Assembly: GCF_905220565.1 (NCBI RefSeq)
Contig: NC_059404.1
Coordinates: forward strand, 4,244,472-4,308,471
Origin: Melitaea cinxia
Lineage: Eukaryota > Arthropoda > Insecta > Lepidoptera > Nymphalidae
Length of the DNA: 64,000 bases
Reading direction: 5' to 3'
In this document: positions 40,292 to 51,599 of the stretch, in pieces
Position numbering within the stretch: position 1 is the stretch's first letter
Layout of the letters: each line of letters starts with the position of its first letter
Program-made: the position numbers and the translations under genes
The notes under the pieces: model-generated
Told to the model about the DNA's origin: nothing
Database searches by the model: none
Seen by the model: only the letters and a program-made list of their open reading frames with translations

Positions 40292-42680
40292 AAAAATAAA
40301 TTTTTAAGAACTGCTAATTCATATGTAGTATTATGACCGTTTCGTTTTAAAATGGTGTAGTTTTATATAATTATATTTTATGTACAAATTACGTTATTAT
40401 ATTGGTTATTATGTTCATAATTTAATTTATTACCAGTTTCCAAAATTTTTATCAATTTTCAAAATTGAATATGTAAACATAACAGCTGACGACGACAGAC
40501 GACGGATTCACCGATTTTTACAACTTCTACAATATTTTTTTTTGCATTAAATAATTCTTATTTATTCTGGAAACCTTTATTATATATTTAATATATTTCT
40601 TAACTTAATATAATTAGGTTATCACTGTAAAAATTACGGCTAACTTAATAGGAAAGTAATATTTTTTTTTTGTTGTTCGGTATTATTTAAAAACAATTAA
40701 AATACTTATGATAAGTAGATAAATATGAATTTCGGTATCGATATATTTCTAAACTGAGGACATTATCTACTTACTTTTTACTCTTGAGAATGTTACGCGC
40801 GCCATTCAACTGACGTACGTCAATTTGCTCGTTGGACTTGATTTTACGAGAAAAAAAATCCATTTAAAATATAAAGAGATCTAATATATCACAGATTGGT
40901 AATAATATATTTTTTTACTTTTTTAATTTTCAATTAAGGAAATAATTTTAAAGCCTGATAGAGTCTCATAAAGCTCGCGCTCTCTTAATGACGACTGAAG
41001 GTCGCTGAGGAGATGATGAATTTAAATACGTTTACATTATTGTATTTATCAGTCAGGCGAATCTAAACAAAGTATTAAGTGAGAATTTGAGTTCACGGTC
41101 TTATTTCAAAGCGAAGCGATAATTAAGCGAACTCCGGACGTATATTTCGTAACTACTTCCCAATGTAAAACCTTTTTTCTGCTCTACGTACATATATTAT
41201 TTGTAGAAAATCATCTGTTAAAACCTTTTTCAATAAAAAAATACAATGTCGTTTTTAATGGAACAGATAAAACATTAAAATATATTTCTGCATCAATTCT
41301 TACTTTAACCTAATATTGATTACAGTTTGTTTCATATATTTCAGGGAACCGACGACCTGTTATATAACTGTGGTAATTTCCTTTGCAAACTTTATGTGCG
41401 TTTAATTTAAACTTCGTCAAAGAGAATTTTTAAACCAACAGCTTAATTTGAAACTATGCTAGAAATTTCAATACTATGTTACCTTTTTTAAAACACGTAA
41501 AATGAAAATGTATGTTATTTTTTTTGTTTTGTTTAAAACGTCAGGTTGTTTGTTTGTGTTAACGCGCTTTGTCAGCTAATTAAAAATTATATATATTTTC
41601 GCTAGGGTGCTATTTCTGGGTTCCCACTTTGAATGCGATGGGTAATAATCACCGTTCTGAAGACATCGATGAGTTTTTATACTTATAAAGCACACGTTGT
41701 ATATTGATAAAGGTATTTAAAAAAAATAGAAATAACTGCCTAACCCACTCTAGCTAGAAAATGTGACGGAAACTTCGCAGTATTTTCTTGTTAAAGATAA
41801 TCCAATGTCTTTAAGATTCGTTAGTGACTCAGTGTCTCTCAACGGCTGGCTAGAAAGCAATTTTCGCATATCTCTATGGGAATAAATCTATGCGATGAAA
41901 AAAAAAGAAATTAATAAACTGTAGTCACGGCTATCTTTAAACTAATTATTATTGTCTATTGTTTTAAATTTACGGACTAAAATTTATTATTTTGATTACA
42001 AGACGTAATGGTACACCCTATTTGACGTCAGCGCTATGTATACGATATAAGTTGATATACACATTATGTCATCAAGGACAAATTTCAACAAAATAACCCA
42101 TACAAAGACGTCATGAAAACCCATTTAATAAACCTAATAAACATTTTATGACTATTATTAAATTTGAAAAGTCATATGGAAATTTTTTTTTCACAAAATT
42201 ATTTAATAAAGGATTGGTTTGGAAAATACTACTAAATATTTCCAGTTGGAAATGAGCCAAAAATGCTAAACGTTACTAGGACCTAAGAAAGGGAAAAACA
42301 GCAACTTCATGCTAATTCTCTGAAAGCTTACGGTTTATAACCGTTATATTTCGTATTCGTTTATAACCGTTAGTGATAGATTTTTAGAACTCTACCATAT
42401 TTTTTTAAGCTAGAAAATAAAAATTTGATATAGGTAATTTAAATACTCACTGGAATCGACTAAATTTTGGATCGTTTTTGTAGCTTATACTTGACACAAC
42501 CAATAGGTACTTGCATAGCAGTTTTTGGAAAATCATAAAAATTTGCTTGTATTTGATAAATTGTTTTTTTTAAATGTAAAATGGGCTAAGTAATTTAATT
42601 AAAATTTACCCTTCACCAATGTTGTTGAACTCTAAGATAAATTTCAGGCCTTGTTCATATGGATTTTGGCTAGGAAACAA
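40292..42680. other. Intergenic stretch, nothing recognised
   Basis: AT-rich with no ORF or repeat I can name. Confidence 0.45.
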
Positions 42681-42689
42681 AAGTCTTGA

Positions 42690-43650
42690 CAGGAGTTTTT
42701 AAGGACACTGATCTGGATTGCAGCTTTAGCTCATGAATCTGCTGTCTCATTACTAAAAATGCCAGAATGACCTGGAATCCAGACAAGTAGAATATGCAGA
42801 ACCTTTTGATTGCAAGAGAGCAAGGTCTTTCTAATCTTAAAAACAATAGAAATTTTCAATTGGGTACAAACGGGATTCTCCTTAATAGTTAAGAGACAGC
42901 TTAGTGATTGAGTAAATATAAGTATCGTAAATCATGGAAGAGGGCCAAGAGGATGGTTTCCAGTATAGCAAAAGCTTCACTGGAAAAGATAGATGTATAG
43001 GGAAGACATTTAAATTGCAAATTATTTTAAATTTAGAAATCTAGCAGGCAGCACCAACATAGCTGGATGGGGAAGGTTTCGATGCATCTGTATATATAAG
43101 ATGATGATTTGACCAATTCTAATGAAGAACTTCTTGAAATTTGAACTTTATCACGGGATCTTCCTTTTTAAGACCCAGATATGTGATCATGGAAACACTG
43201 TAGAGAAGGGCTTTTAGGAAAGTAGACAATAATGGATTGATACAAAAGTTTGAGACAGTTGCACCACTTGTAGCACCTGGACTTCGATCTACATTATGTT
43301 TCAATGTGACCATTACGGCAGTTGAGACACTGATTGTTGGGTAGATTGTAAGTCTCAAATGGTAAGAATGTATGATAGGAAAATATTATATTTGAGAGAA
43401 CTTGACCTCTATAAGTTAAGACCACTGACTGGGTTGGAATCCAAGCTACTGAGCCTTTCTGTGTGACCTTACGATTTAATGTTCATAACTGCACCACAAC
43501 CAGATAAGTGCTCTAGTGACTCTACTAGTTTCTCCATCGACCAATCTACTAGAATACCTTTTACAAGACTCATTCGAGTTATGTTAAAAGTCGGTACAGT
43601 AGCAATGAATGTACACATTACCGCGAGCGGAATCTCAATAATTTATTAAG
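42690..43650 (-). pseudogene. Degenerate LINE: RNase H joined to ORF1 remnant
   Basis: Minus-strand pieces: IYTDASKPSPSSYVGAA, FSSEAFAILETILLAL and VWIPGHSGIFSNETAD are an RNase H domain like those at the C-terminus of jockey/I-type LINE pol. Further 5' (43240-43330) a zinc-knuckle remnant CLNCRNGHIET.CRSKSRC belongs to ORF1. Endonuclease and RT are missing between them. The 43540-43640 part resembles 57940-58020 in the LINE below, so both come from one family. Confidence 0.65.
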
Positions 43651-43894
43651 TAAATCAGAACTAGTAGACGAAGGTAAACAATAACCCGTCAATCACAATC
43701 ACTTTTGATCAAACTGATGCAGACATGAATGAGCACGATTCGCTAACAATGGCAGGCCACGGGCAAATGTACAGCTGATTTTAATAAGTATATTTATTTA
43801 TTACTATATAATTAATGGTGCACGCAGATAGACGTTCCTTTTATTAATTATAGCTAAAATTATACCTGTAAAATAGAATTAATCTTATGTATTC

Positions 43895-44090
43895 TTATAT
43901 ATAAAATTGTCGTGTCACAATGTTAGTTATAATACTCCTCCGAAACGGCTGGACCAATTTTAGGTGGTAGGTCTGAGAATCGGCCAAAATCTACTTTTCA
44001 TAACCCTAGGTTATAAGTGGTTGGGCATTAAGGGGACTAATAACATATACATATGGCAAAAAACGTATGCGGAGTCAGCTACTACCTAAT
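43895..44090 (+). mobile_element. Diverged Helitron related to the 21376 copy
   Basis: CTCCTCCGAAACGGCTGGAC, GAATCGGCCAAAATCTA and GGAGTCAGCTACTA align with the 162-bp Helitron, but the hairpin and CTAG end have decayed. Confidence 0.6.
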
Positions 44091-44235
44091 AGGTATTATA
44101 TTATATTTTTTACAATGTTACGTACCTAATTCAAGATATCCCCCTACTTGCAATAAGAATATTTTTTCTTGCTAAATATAATATTTTTTTATTTTAATGT
44201 CAAAATGAAAAGTCATGAAAAGTGTATGCTAAAAA

Positions 44236-44318
44236 TACATTTTGCCATGTGCGGGGATCGAATCCGCAACCGCCAGTGCAATAGCCACAAACTGCCTTGG
44301 GGTTGCGCCAACGCGTCA
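44236..44318 (-). mobile_element. tRNA-derived SINE head, second type
   Basis: On the minus strand GCGTTGGCGCAA (A-box region, 44303-44314) and GGATTCGATCC (B box, 44254-44264) with a GGCGGTTGCGGATTCGATCC arm. The body differs from the 23699 family. Confidence 0.65.
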
Positions 44319-44859
44319 TCTACATTATTTTCATAAAAATTATCATTCATAAGAATCTTGCTCTTGCAATAACGAACACAACAAAAAAATAACTATCCAA
44401 TTTGGTGCAGTCATTCGGAAGTAGTACATTTTGGCGATTTATTAAAGTATAGGTTTTGTAAGAGTTAGTGTGGTCAGTGCGTCAAATTTTACCTTTTGTT
44501 AAGAACGAAATCACGAGAAAATGCAATTCTCACACTATCTGAGATGATCTGCGATCAATCTGTCACTTAGTGATGCAGTGCGATACAAAGATCATGCCAA
44601 GGGCACATGCTTTTTAATCATTTCAGTAATACGAATGTTTGTTTGTACTATTGCCGAGCGAGTGAATAAAATTATTATTCAAAAATAAAATATATTTTTT
44701 TCTAAGTATATAATATTAGACTAATTAATGAATGTTATCTACATTGATTATTAACTTGACATTAAAACAAAAATTCTTGAATAAACTATTTAAAATAATT
44801 GCAGTATATTTTGTCTATAATTAGTGATACGTACTTATCTCCCAAAGATTATGCCGTGT

Positions 44860-45205
44860 GGATTAATAGCTAAAACTATCTACATGCTGTGTGGCTATGG
44901 CATTAAAGAATATAGCCACCCCCTCTCTTCCCGTGGGTGTCGTAAGAGGCGACTAAGGAATAACACAGTTCCACTACCACCTTGAAAACCGACCGATGGC
45001 GGGATAGCCATCCAACTGCTGGCTTTGTAATACACAGGCCGAAGACGAGCAGCAGCGTCTGCGGTGCGACAAAGCCAGCTCTGCGTTCACCAACCCGCCT
45101 GCCCAGCGTGATGACTATGGGTAAAACACATGTGCCATTTGAGCTATTTTTAGTGTGAACTTGTGGAGGCCTTAGTCCAGCAGTGGACTGTGATAGGCTG
45201 AAAAG
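44860..45205 (+). mobile_element. Family B, copy with extended 5' end
   Basis: The usual start GCTGTGTGGCTATGGC is preceded by GATTAATAGCTAAAACTATC, which is also next to the copy ending at 61515. Ends GTGATAGGCTGAAAAGATTG. Confidence 0.82.
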
Positions 45206-45631
45206 ATTGACTCAGACAAAACTCAAAACTAAGACATAACATGAAATAATTAATTAACTGAATATAAATACAGTGATACCTAGTTATATTCTTACAGTTA
45301 CAAATCATACAAGTTATCAGCGACGCAACACTCACAATCAGTGAAACAAATGACTAGAACTTCATAACCTTTTATCATTAATTTCGTCTTAACGTGTTAG
45401 TCATGTATCAACCTACAGCCAGCACATAAACATCACGTGTTAAAAAAAATCTTAATCAAAATTGCTATCTCCTTCGGCTAACGTAAATATCTGAGATCTG
45501 AGATATTTAAAACATTTCTTATCTAGAGATATCTCAAACTTTTTATCTAGATATTTATGTCTATTTATGTCTATATATTTATGTCTATTTATGTCGTAAT
45601 TATCTATTATTTATGAAATAAACCCAATTGT

Positions 45632-45633
<2 letters not shown>

Positions 45634-45668
<35 letters not shown>
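45634..45668. repeat. (TA)n microsatellite
   Basis: About 16 TA units, next to the 3' end of a minus-strand Helitron. Confidence 0.9.
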
Positions 45669-45669
<1 letters not shown>

Positions 45670-45671
45670 TA

Positions 45672-46240
45672 ACTAGCTGCTGCACGCGACGTCGTCTGCG
45701 TGAACGCTATACAGCACCAAAAATACCTACGATTATTTATACCTTTCAAAATAACATTCATTTACCCGTTTCTTCTTTACATTTCATATCTTCAGAAAAA
45801 TCTCATAGATGGCGCTGCTTTAAAATTGTCTTTTCTACTTATATTCATTTAATTATGTTTATCGGCTTAGTTACTTATATTGCGTGATTTTTATAGTGTG
45901 GAAGCTAGCTTATATAGCATGGTTATTAACATAATAACAACAACATTCAAATATGCGTCGTTAGATTACACGTTGTTACAGAATGCGTTGAAGAAATAAA
46001 GGTTCACTGCTCGTTCCCGGTTGGTGATAGCATGATAATATATAGCCTATATGTTGACCCGACTTTTTAATAATATTCGTGCCAAATTTGAAGTAAATCC
46101 ATGCGGTACTTTTTGAGTTTATCCCGGACATACATACAGACAAACAGATAAAAATTCTAAAAACTTTATTTTTGGCTTCGGTATCGATTGTAGATAACAC
46201 TCCAAGTATTCTTTAAAAAAAATATTCAATGTACAGTTTT
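45672..46240 (-). mobile_element. Helitron-like element, minus strand
   Basis: On the minus strand ends GCAGCAGCTAG, followed by T, with an imperfect hairpin CGCAGACGACGTCGCG before it. The body contains GGACATACATACAGACAAAC and TTTTTGGCTTCGGTATCGAT in plus orientation. The 5' end is approximate. Confidence 0.55.
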
Positions 46241-46384
46241 GACTTTCCTACCATTTATAGATACGTGAAGCAAAAACTTTGTACACCTTATTACGAAAAT
46301 TGCGCGGACGAAGGAGTATGAAATTTCGTAGACTTATAGTTTATATAGAAAAGGAGTGCAGAATACTATTTTTTTTAATTATGC

Positions 46385-46645
46385 ATAAAAATAAATAAAT
46401 ATCTATCTACACAATACACACACGGTCGCCTGTTCCTAAAGTAAGCAACTTAATGCTTGTGTTATAGGTAACAGCCGACTGGTATATAGCTATATTTTTT
46501 TTTTCGATAAACATACTTATAAATAATACATATATAAATATACAAATAAATATTTATATTACACTCAGACTCGGGGTGGGAATCGAACCCACAACCCTTG
46601 GAGCAGAAAGCAGGGTCATTACAAACTGCGCAAACGGGCTAGCCA
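46385..46645 (-). mobile_element. tRNA-derived SINE, copy 2
   Basis: Same unit as 23699-23965 with B box at 46579-46589 and A box near 46620-46633; about 95% similar by eye. Confidence 0.85.
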
Positions 46646-47280
46646 AATATATTATATCGATAAAAAAAATTACACACACTACCATGTATTTGACACACAC
46701 ACGCATATTATACTCTCTTGTTGATTGTCAGTCTGTAGTCAAATTGAATTTTTTTTAAAAAGGTTCTTTATTGTCATTAGTTTTTGGTTTTCTTGACCTT
46801 GAACATTATTTTTTGGTTATCTTGATCTTGAATCCTCCTCATCTTGAGATAAAAAATTTTCTGAGTCATATGTCAGATCACACATATGTCAGAACAATTT
46901 TTGCATGAAAACAAGTTTCGGAATTTATTTTCATTAAATAAGAAAAAAAAAGTGGTAATTTTATTTGTATGAAATCGCAACAAAGTAAAATATAATGTAT
47001 ATACAAAACAACAAAAATAGTGTCATATTTAGGTAAGTACGCTTACACTAACAAAGAAATTCTAGTTTAAACAATAAATTTTTGAAACTAAGCTATTACT
47101 GTTTACATCTGTACATAATGGCTATACACATTTTATATAATTTTTAACCGATTTCAAAAAAAGGAGGAGGTTATTTTTATTTTTGTTTAATATTCTACAA
47201 TGTCATTGAAGAAATAATAAAGTCCTACTTATTGCTAACGAAATCTCAATAGCAGTTCCTGCTTCCGTACTACTAGAGTA

Positions 47281-47865
47281 TAGTTCGCGTCATGTAAAAA
47301 GAACGCTGGCCTTGAAGCTGCGCAGAAGCGATTTATCGGTCTATTTGGTGGTACGGGGTAGGGGGACGGGAGTGTTTATCATGTGTCGCATGCTTGCCGG
47401 TGTGCTATTGGTTGACAGCGGTTGACAGTTCGACGTCGACTCAAATTATTATCGCGCACAAAAGTTTTAAATTACAAAATTATCCATTTATTATTTATTT
47501 CACTAAAAAACAATTATCAATTTATCATTTTAAACACATAAAAACTATTAAGATACGAATATCGAGAGTAAGGATAATTATTATTTTTGAATACGACATT
47601 TCAATAACTAAAAAAAATTGTTACTGCTTTTGTTTAAAAAAAAATTGTGATTTTGTAAAGTGATAATTATTATACTTATTTAGTCCGAATAATTCGCACT
47701 GGTATTTCTAGTATTTTTTAATGTACCTACCAATAACCATTATACGAAGCCGCGAGTGAAAGCCTAATTAAAAAATAAAACAGTAGTACTTGTGCGCGAG
47801 TATACCCATGCGCAAACGCACCCCCTCCAGTTTCTTTCAGCGTTCTTTTTACATGACGCGAACTA
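47281..47865. mobile_element. MITE with 28-bp TIRs and TA target (585 bp)
   Basis: Both ends read TAGTTCGCGTCATGTAAAAA and onward for 28 identical bases in inverted orientation. TA lies outside both ends (47279-47280, 47866-47867). Fits a Tc1/mariner-type non-autonomous element. An 89-codon ORF inside shows no recognisable domain. Confidence 0.85.
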
Positions 47866-47869
47866 TAAT

Positions 47870-49760
47870 AACTTTTAAACTACTAATTGAATTTTGACAA
47901 CACGTTCACCTTAAAAACCTACCAACCTATAGTCATCTAATTTACTACTACTTACTGACTCTACTTTGAAAAGAGATGAATGTTTTAAAAATATGAAAAT
48001 AAGAAAAAAAGAACGATTTTAATACGTGGTTTTGTTTAGCGTTAGTTTAAATTACTTTACTATTTATCATGTTGTATGTGTTAGCTGTGCCTATATAATT
48101 GGGTGCGCACAATGGACGAACATTTTATCTATGATTTTGCAATTTTTGTGTATCATCTGTAGGCAATCTTTTGAAAAATTTATAAAAAAAACATTTTTTA
48201 TTATTTTCCTAAAAAAATTGCAAAGCAAAGAAAATATATTGGGTAATCTGTAAATTACCGTAATTGTACCATGAAGATGTGTACACTTTAGTGTAACGGG
48301 GTTTTGAATCTTGCAATCGACCTTCGGGCCTCTACATGACTAAATCCGACCTTGGCAGACTGAGGTGCATACACAGGTGTAGATTATTATAAGAAAAAAA
48401 TAATGACTAGCATTTAATCATCTCAGACAAAAACAAAATTGCTTTTGTCTCTACATATAATTAAAACTTGTCTAGAACCTTCTCTACTTGTTCAATTACG
48501 CGCAGATTTTATTTGTTTAGATTTAAAAATTGCTTAAAACAGTAAATGAAGAATAAAATAAAATTTAACTTTTTGATTTGCTTAAATATGACATCTTATT
48601 TCTGTATGTTAACATTGCTTTGTTAAGTTCATCATTAATCATTTAGGTCTTTATCATTCTTATTTGCATACTGAGGGTGAGTATACCTGCATTTTATTTT
48701 GCGTATTTTTTATTACGATTTTATTTTTCAAAAACATTAAAATTTCACGCGTACTGACAGATGCGTCTACTTAAAACTAAATTATAATTACACATTACAT
48801 ACAAACAACTTATTATATCTATAACAGAAAATATGTCAGCTAATTTTGTAGTAAGCAACTAGAACTCTCATCAAATGCAACAACAAAGCGGTACGCCACA
48901 AAATGGCCTCAATGTGACGAAATAAAAAAAATAAATGCATTAAATATATGCTTCACTGACTTTTGTTACAAATATTTAATACATAAACAGGGCGACTTCG
49001 CTCACATTTATTGCGTTAATTTTCAGTTCTGGTTTTCAGCCCGTTAATCCTTAATGCGTCTTAGCGTGATATTTTGTAAAATGATCAAATGTAAAAAGAA
49101 ATTGAGACTAAATTGCATAACAAAACATAGATATACCTATCTCGACATAGCAAAAAATAAAAAAAGACTTCCTTAATTGATATGTTTATCGGTTATTTCC
49201 AGTTAGTCATATCGGAATGTGTTTTGAAGATAAGATAAAAATAAAAATTCGAACATAAACAATATAACCATAAATTAATTACCTCTTTTATAAAATGTTG
49301 CGTAAAAGTACGTGTGTACTTAGCTTTACATACATATGTACGTTACTCGTACGTTACATAGAAAGTGCACTTTGAAATGTTTGGAAAGGTGTAATTTTAC
49401 GCGAATTTATACCGACTGGTGTAGAAAGCCGTCACCAGTACAACGTCTTTATATTTTCACATCTTGGAATTTCGATAAGATTTAATATTATGTATAAATT
49501 CAATATTCGCGCGATAATTATTTTTTCTTTATTTTCTTATTTTCAATTTTTTGTGTCTTTAGGTAAATGACTATTACCTTAAAAAAATAATCATACATGA
49601 CTTCATAGTTATAGCCGTAACTAATATATATAGTAATAATAGTAATATAAAGATAGTAAGAAAATGCAAATTACAAAAATAAAATTCTTGTGTTTATTCT
49701 GGTGTGTTACGTCAGATATGTTTTGGTGTTAATCATGTTTTTTATTTTGTTATTAACGTA
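47870..49760. other. Intergenic stretch with one repeat-like block
   Basis: 48250-48390 (CGACCTTCGGGCCTCTACAT, CCTTGGCAGACTGAGGTGC) is GC-richer and looks like a dispersed repeat scrap. The rest is AT-rich without recognisable content. Confidence 0.35.
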
Positions 49761-49764
49761 ATTT

Positions 49765-50240
49765 AACCGACTGGGAAAGTACCTCGACCTTAGAGAAGAT
49801 TACAGCTAAAAAATACTGATTTCAAGTAATACTGTGTTCCTGTGGTGAGTAAGGTGACCAGACCTCCTGGGTCCTAGGGTCCTCCTGGATGGTTGGGCCT
49901 GGGGTCGGCGACCCGCTTGCTATGCTTCTGGTGATGCAGTCGTCTAGAAGCAACGATAATCGTTTACCATCAGGTGAGCTTGTTTATCGACATAGTTGTA
50001 TAAATCTCTAAATCTTTTAATATCCTCTAGTTAATATACTCCTTTAGTTAATATACCTACGTATTTTTAATCAGTTAAAAATTTCCTGAACTAAGAATTT
50101 AGCTTGCACTGTACATTGTTTCCTAGTTACTTTATTTTTTGTTTTTTTTTTTTTATATCACTAGCTCAGCAAACAAGCGTACGGCTCACCTGATCGCAAG
50201 CACGTTGCCGACCAAATCCACAATCCTCCCCAGGAGCTTT
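49765..50240. mobile_element. Two family A fragments
   Basis: 49765-50000 in sense (GAAAGTACCTCGACCTTAGAG, AAGGTGACCAGACCTCCTGG); 50140-50240 in antisense, beginning with a T-run and AACAAGCGTACGGCTCACCT. Both diverged. Confidence 0.7.
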
Positions 50241-50863
50241 TATACTTTAATTCAAGTTTAATCACTATTATAACTTGTAGGTACTGTAACCGATCGATCG
50301 GTCGATTATACCAACACTAAATGTGAAAGTTTATGGGGATGAATGGATGTTTGTTACCTTTTTACGTAAAAGTTACTGTATTGATTGTTATGAAACTTGG
50401 TATTATAATATAGCTAGGTATCTATTATAACAAATAGACTATTTTTCTATTTCGTCATTCCCACGAAATTGGAAATTTCGCGAGTGAAACCCCGAGGCGC
50501 AGCTATCAGCTAGTAATTGAATACACGTCAGTCATCTATACGCCTTATGGCCGTGAGATCTTTAAGTTACTTTGATGCCTGCAGCTATAGATATTATAAA
50601 ACTTAAAAGTTGCTTGCTATATAATAAAATTCTTATACCTTGATTTTGACATTGAGATTTTGTAGATAATTAATCACGCCTATGTCAGGGTCGCGTCTAC
50701 AGTGCACGTGATACGATTTATTTGACAAAAATAAATTATTATCATTAATATCAGGATTTACTCGAAATAGATTATTTCATATACGAATTTCTTTCTCATT
50801 TTGTAACTATAATAAGTACTGTACTGACCACCTTGTTAACGACAAATGATACTTATTATTAAA

Positions 50864-51095
50864 CTAGCGACCCGCCCTGGCTTCGCAGGGGTGCAATGCT
50901 GATACTAAATATAAAATAATCTAGCTAGTATTAGAGAGAGATTTTATCCTTTGCATTTTTTTGAATAAAAAGTATCCTCTGTTACTTCTAATACCTCCAA
51001 GAATATGTATACAAAGTTTCATGATGATCGGTTAAGTAGTTTTCGCGTGAAAGCGTAACAAACAAATTTACATTCACATTTATAATATTAGTAGG
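50864..51095 (-). mobile_element. Miniature Helitron (232 bp), minus strand
   Basis: On the minus strand: A|TCCCTACTAATATTATAA at the start; near the end the hairpin CCCTG-CGAAGC-CAGGG and CGGGTCGCTAG, followed by T. TCCCTACTAATATTATAAAT is a start I recognise from lepidopteran Helitrons. A decayed second 3' end is at 51463-51500. Confidence 0.8.
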
Positions 51096-51599
51096 GATAT
51101 TAGCAATGTAAGCTCAAAACGATGTGTTTATTCACGATATCACATTAGAAACTGCTAAAACAATCAGTGTTCCTTTACAATATTATGCATGTATTATACA
51201 TATAAACCTGTGTATATTGAAACCTATCATTCTGGTACAATCACGGACTGTTGTTGTACAACAGAGGTTTCCGTTTACATGGTTCATTTTGTATCAAAGT
51301 GTAGTGACGAAGTTGCGCCAGTCTGAAGACAATTGTAAAATAAATACCATTTTTGACAATGATACCACTACGAAGTAGGTCAGGTTATTTGCCTTATAGC
51401 TTTAAAATGCTTACACAAAACCTTCCAATAGTCGTATATCGTCTTATAGAAAAATAGCGACCTGCCTTGGCTTCGCGCGGACACAGTGCTGGTTTTAAAT
51501 ATAAAATAAAATAAATATAAAATAAAATAAATATAACATAGGTATAGTAGGTATATGCGCAAAAAAAAGTATTTATTACATTACATTAGAAACCTCGAA

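Noticed and set aside
47394..47663. 89-codon ORF as a small gene
   Set aside because: It lies wholly inside the TA-flanked MITE, is rich in Ile/Lys/Phe from AT content, and shows no domain.
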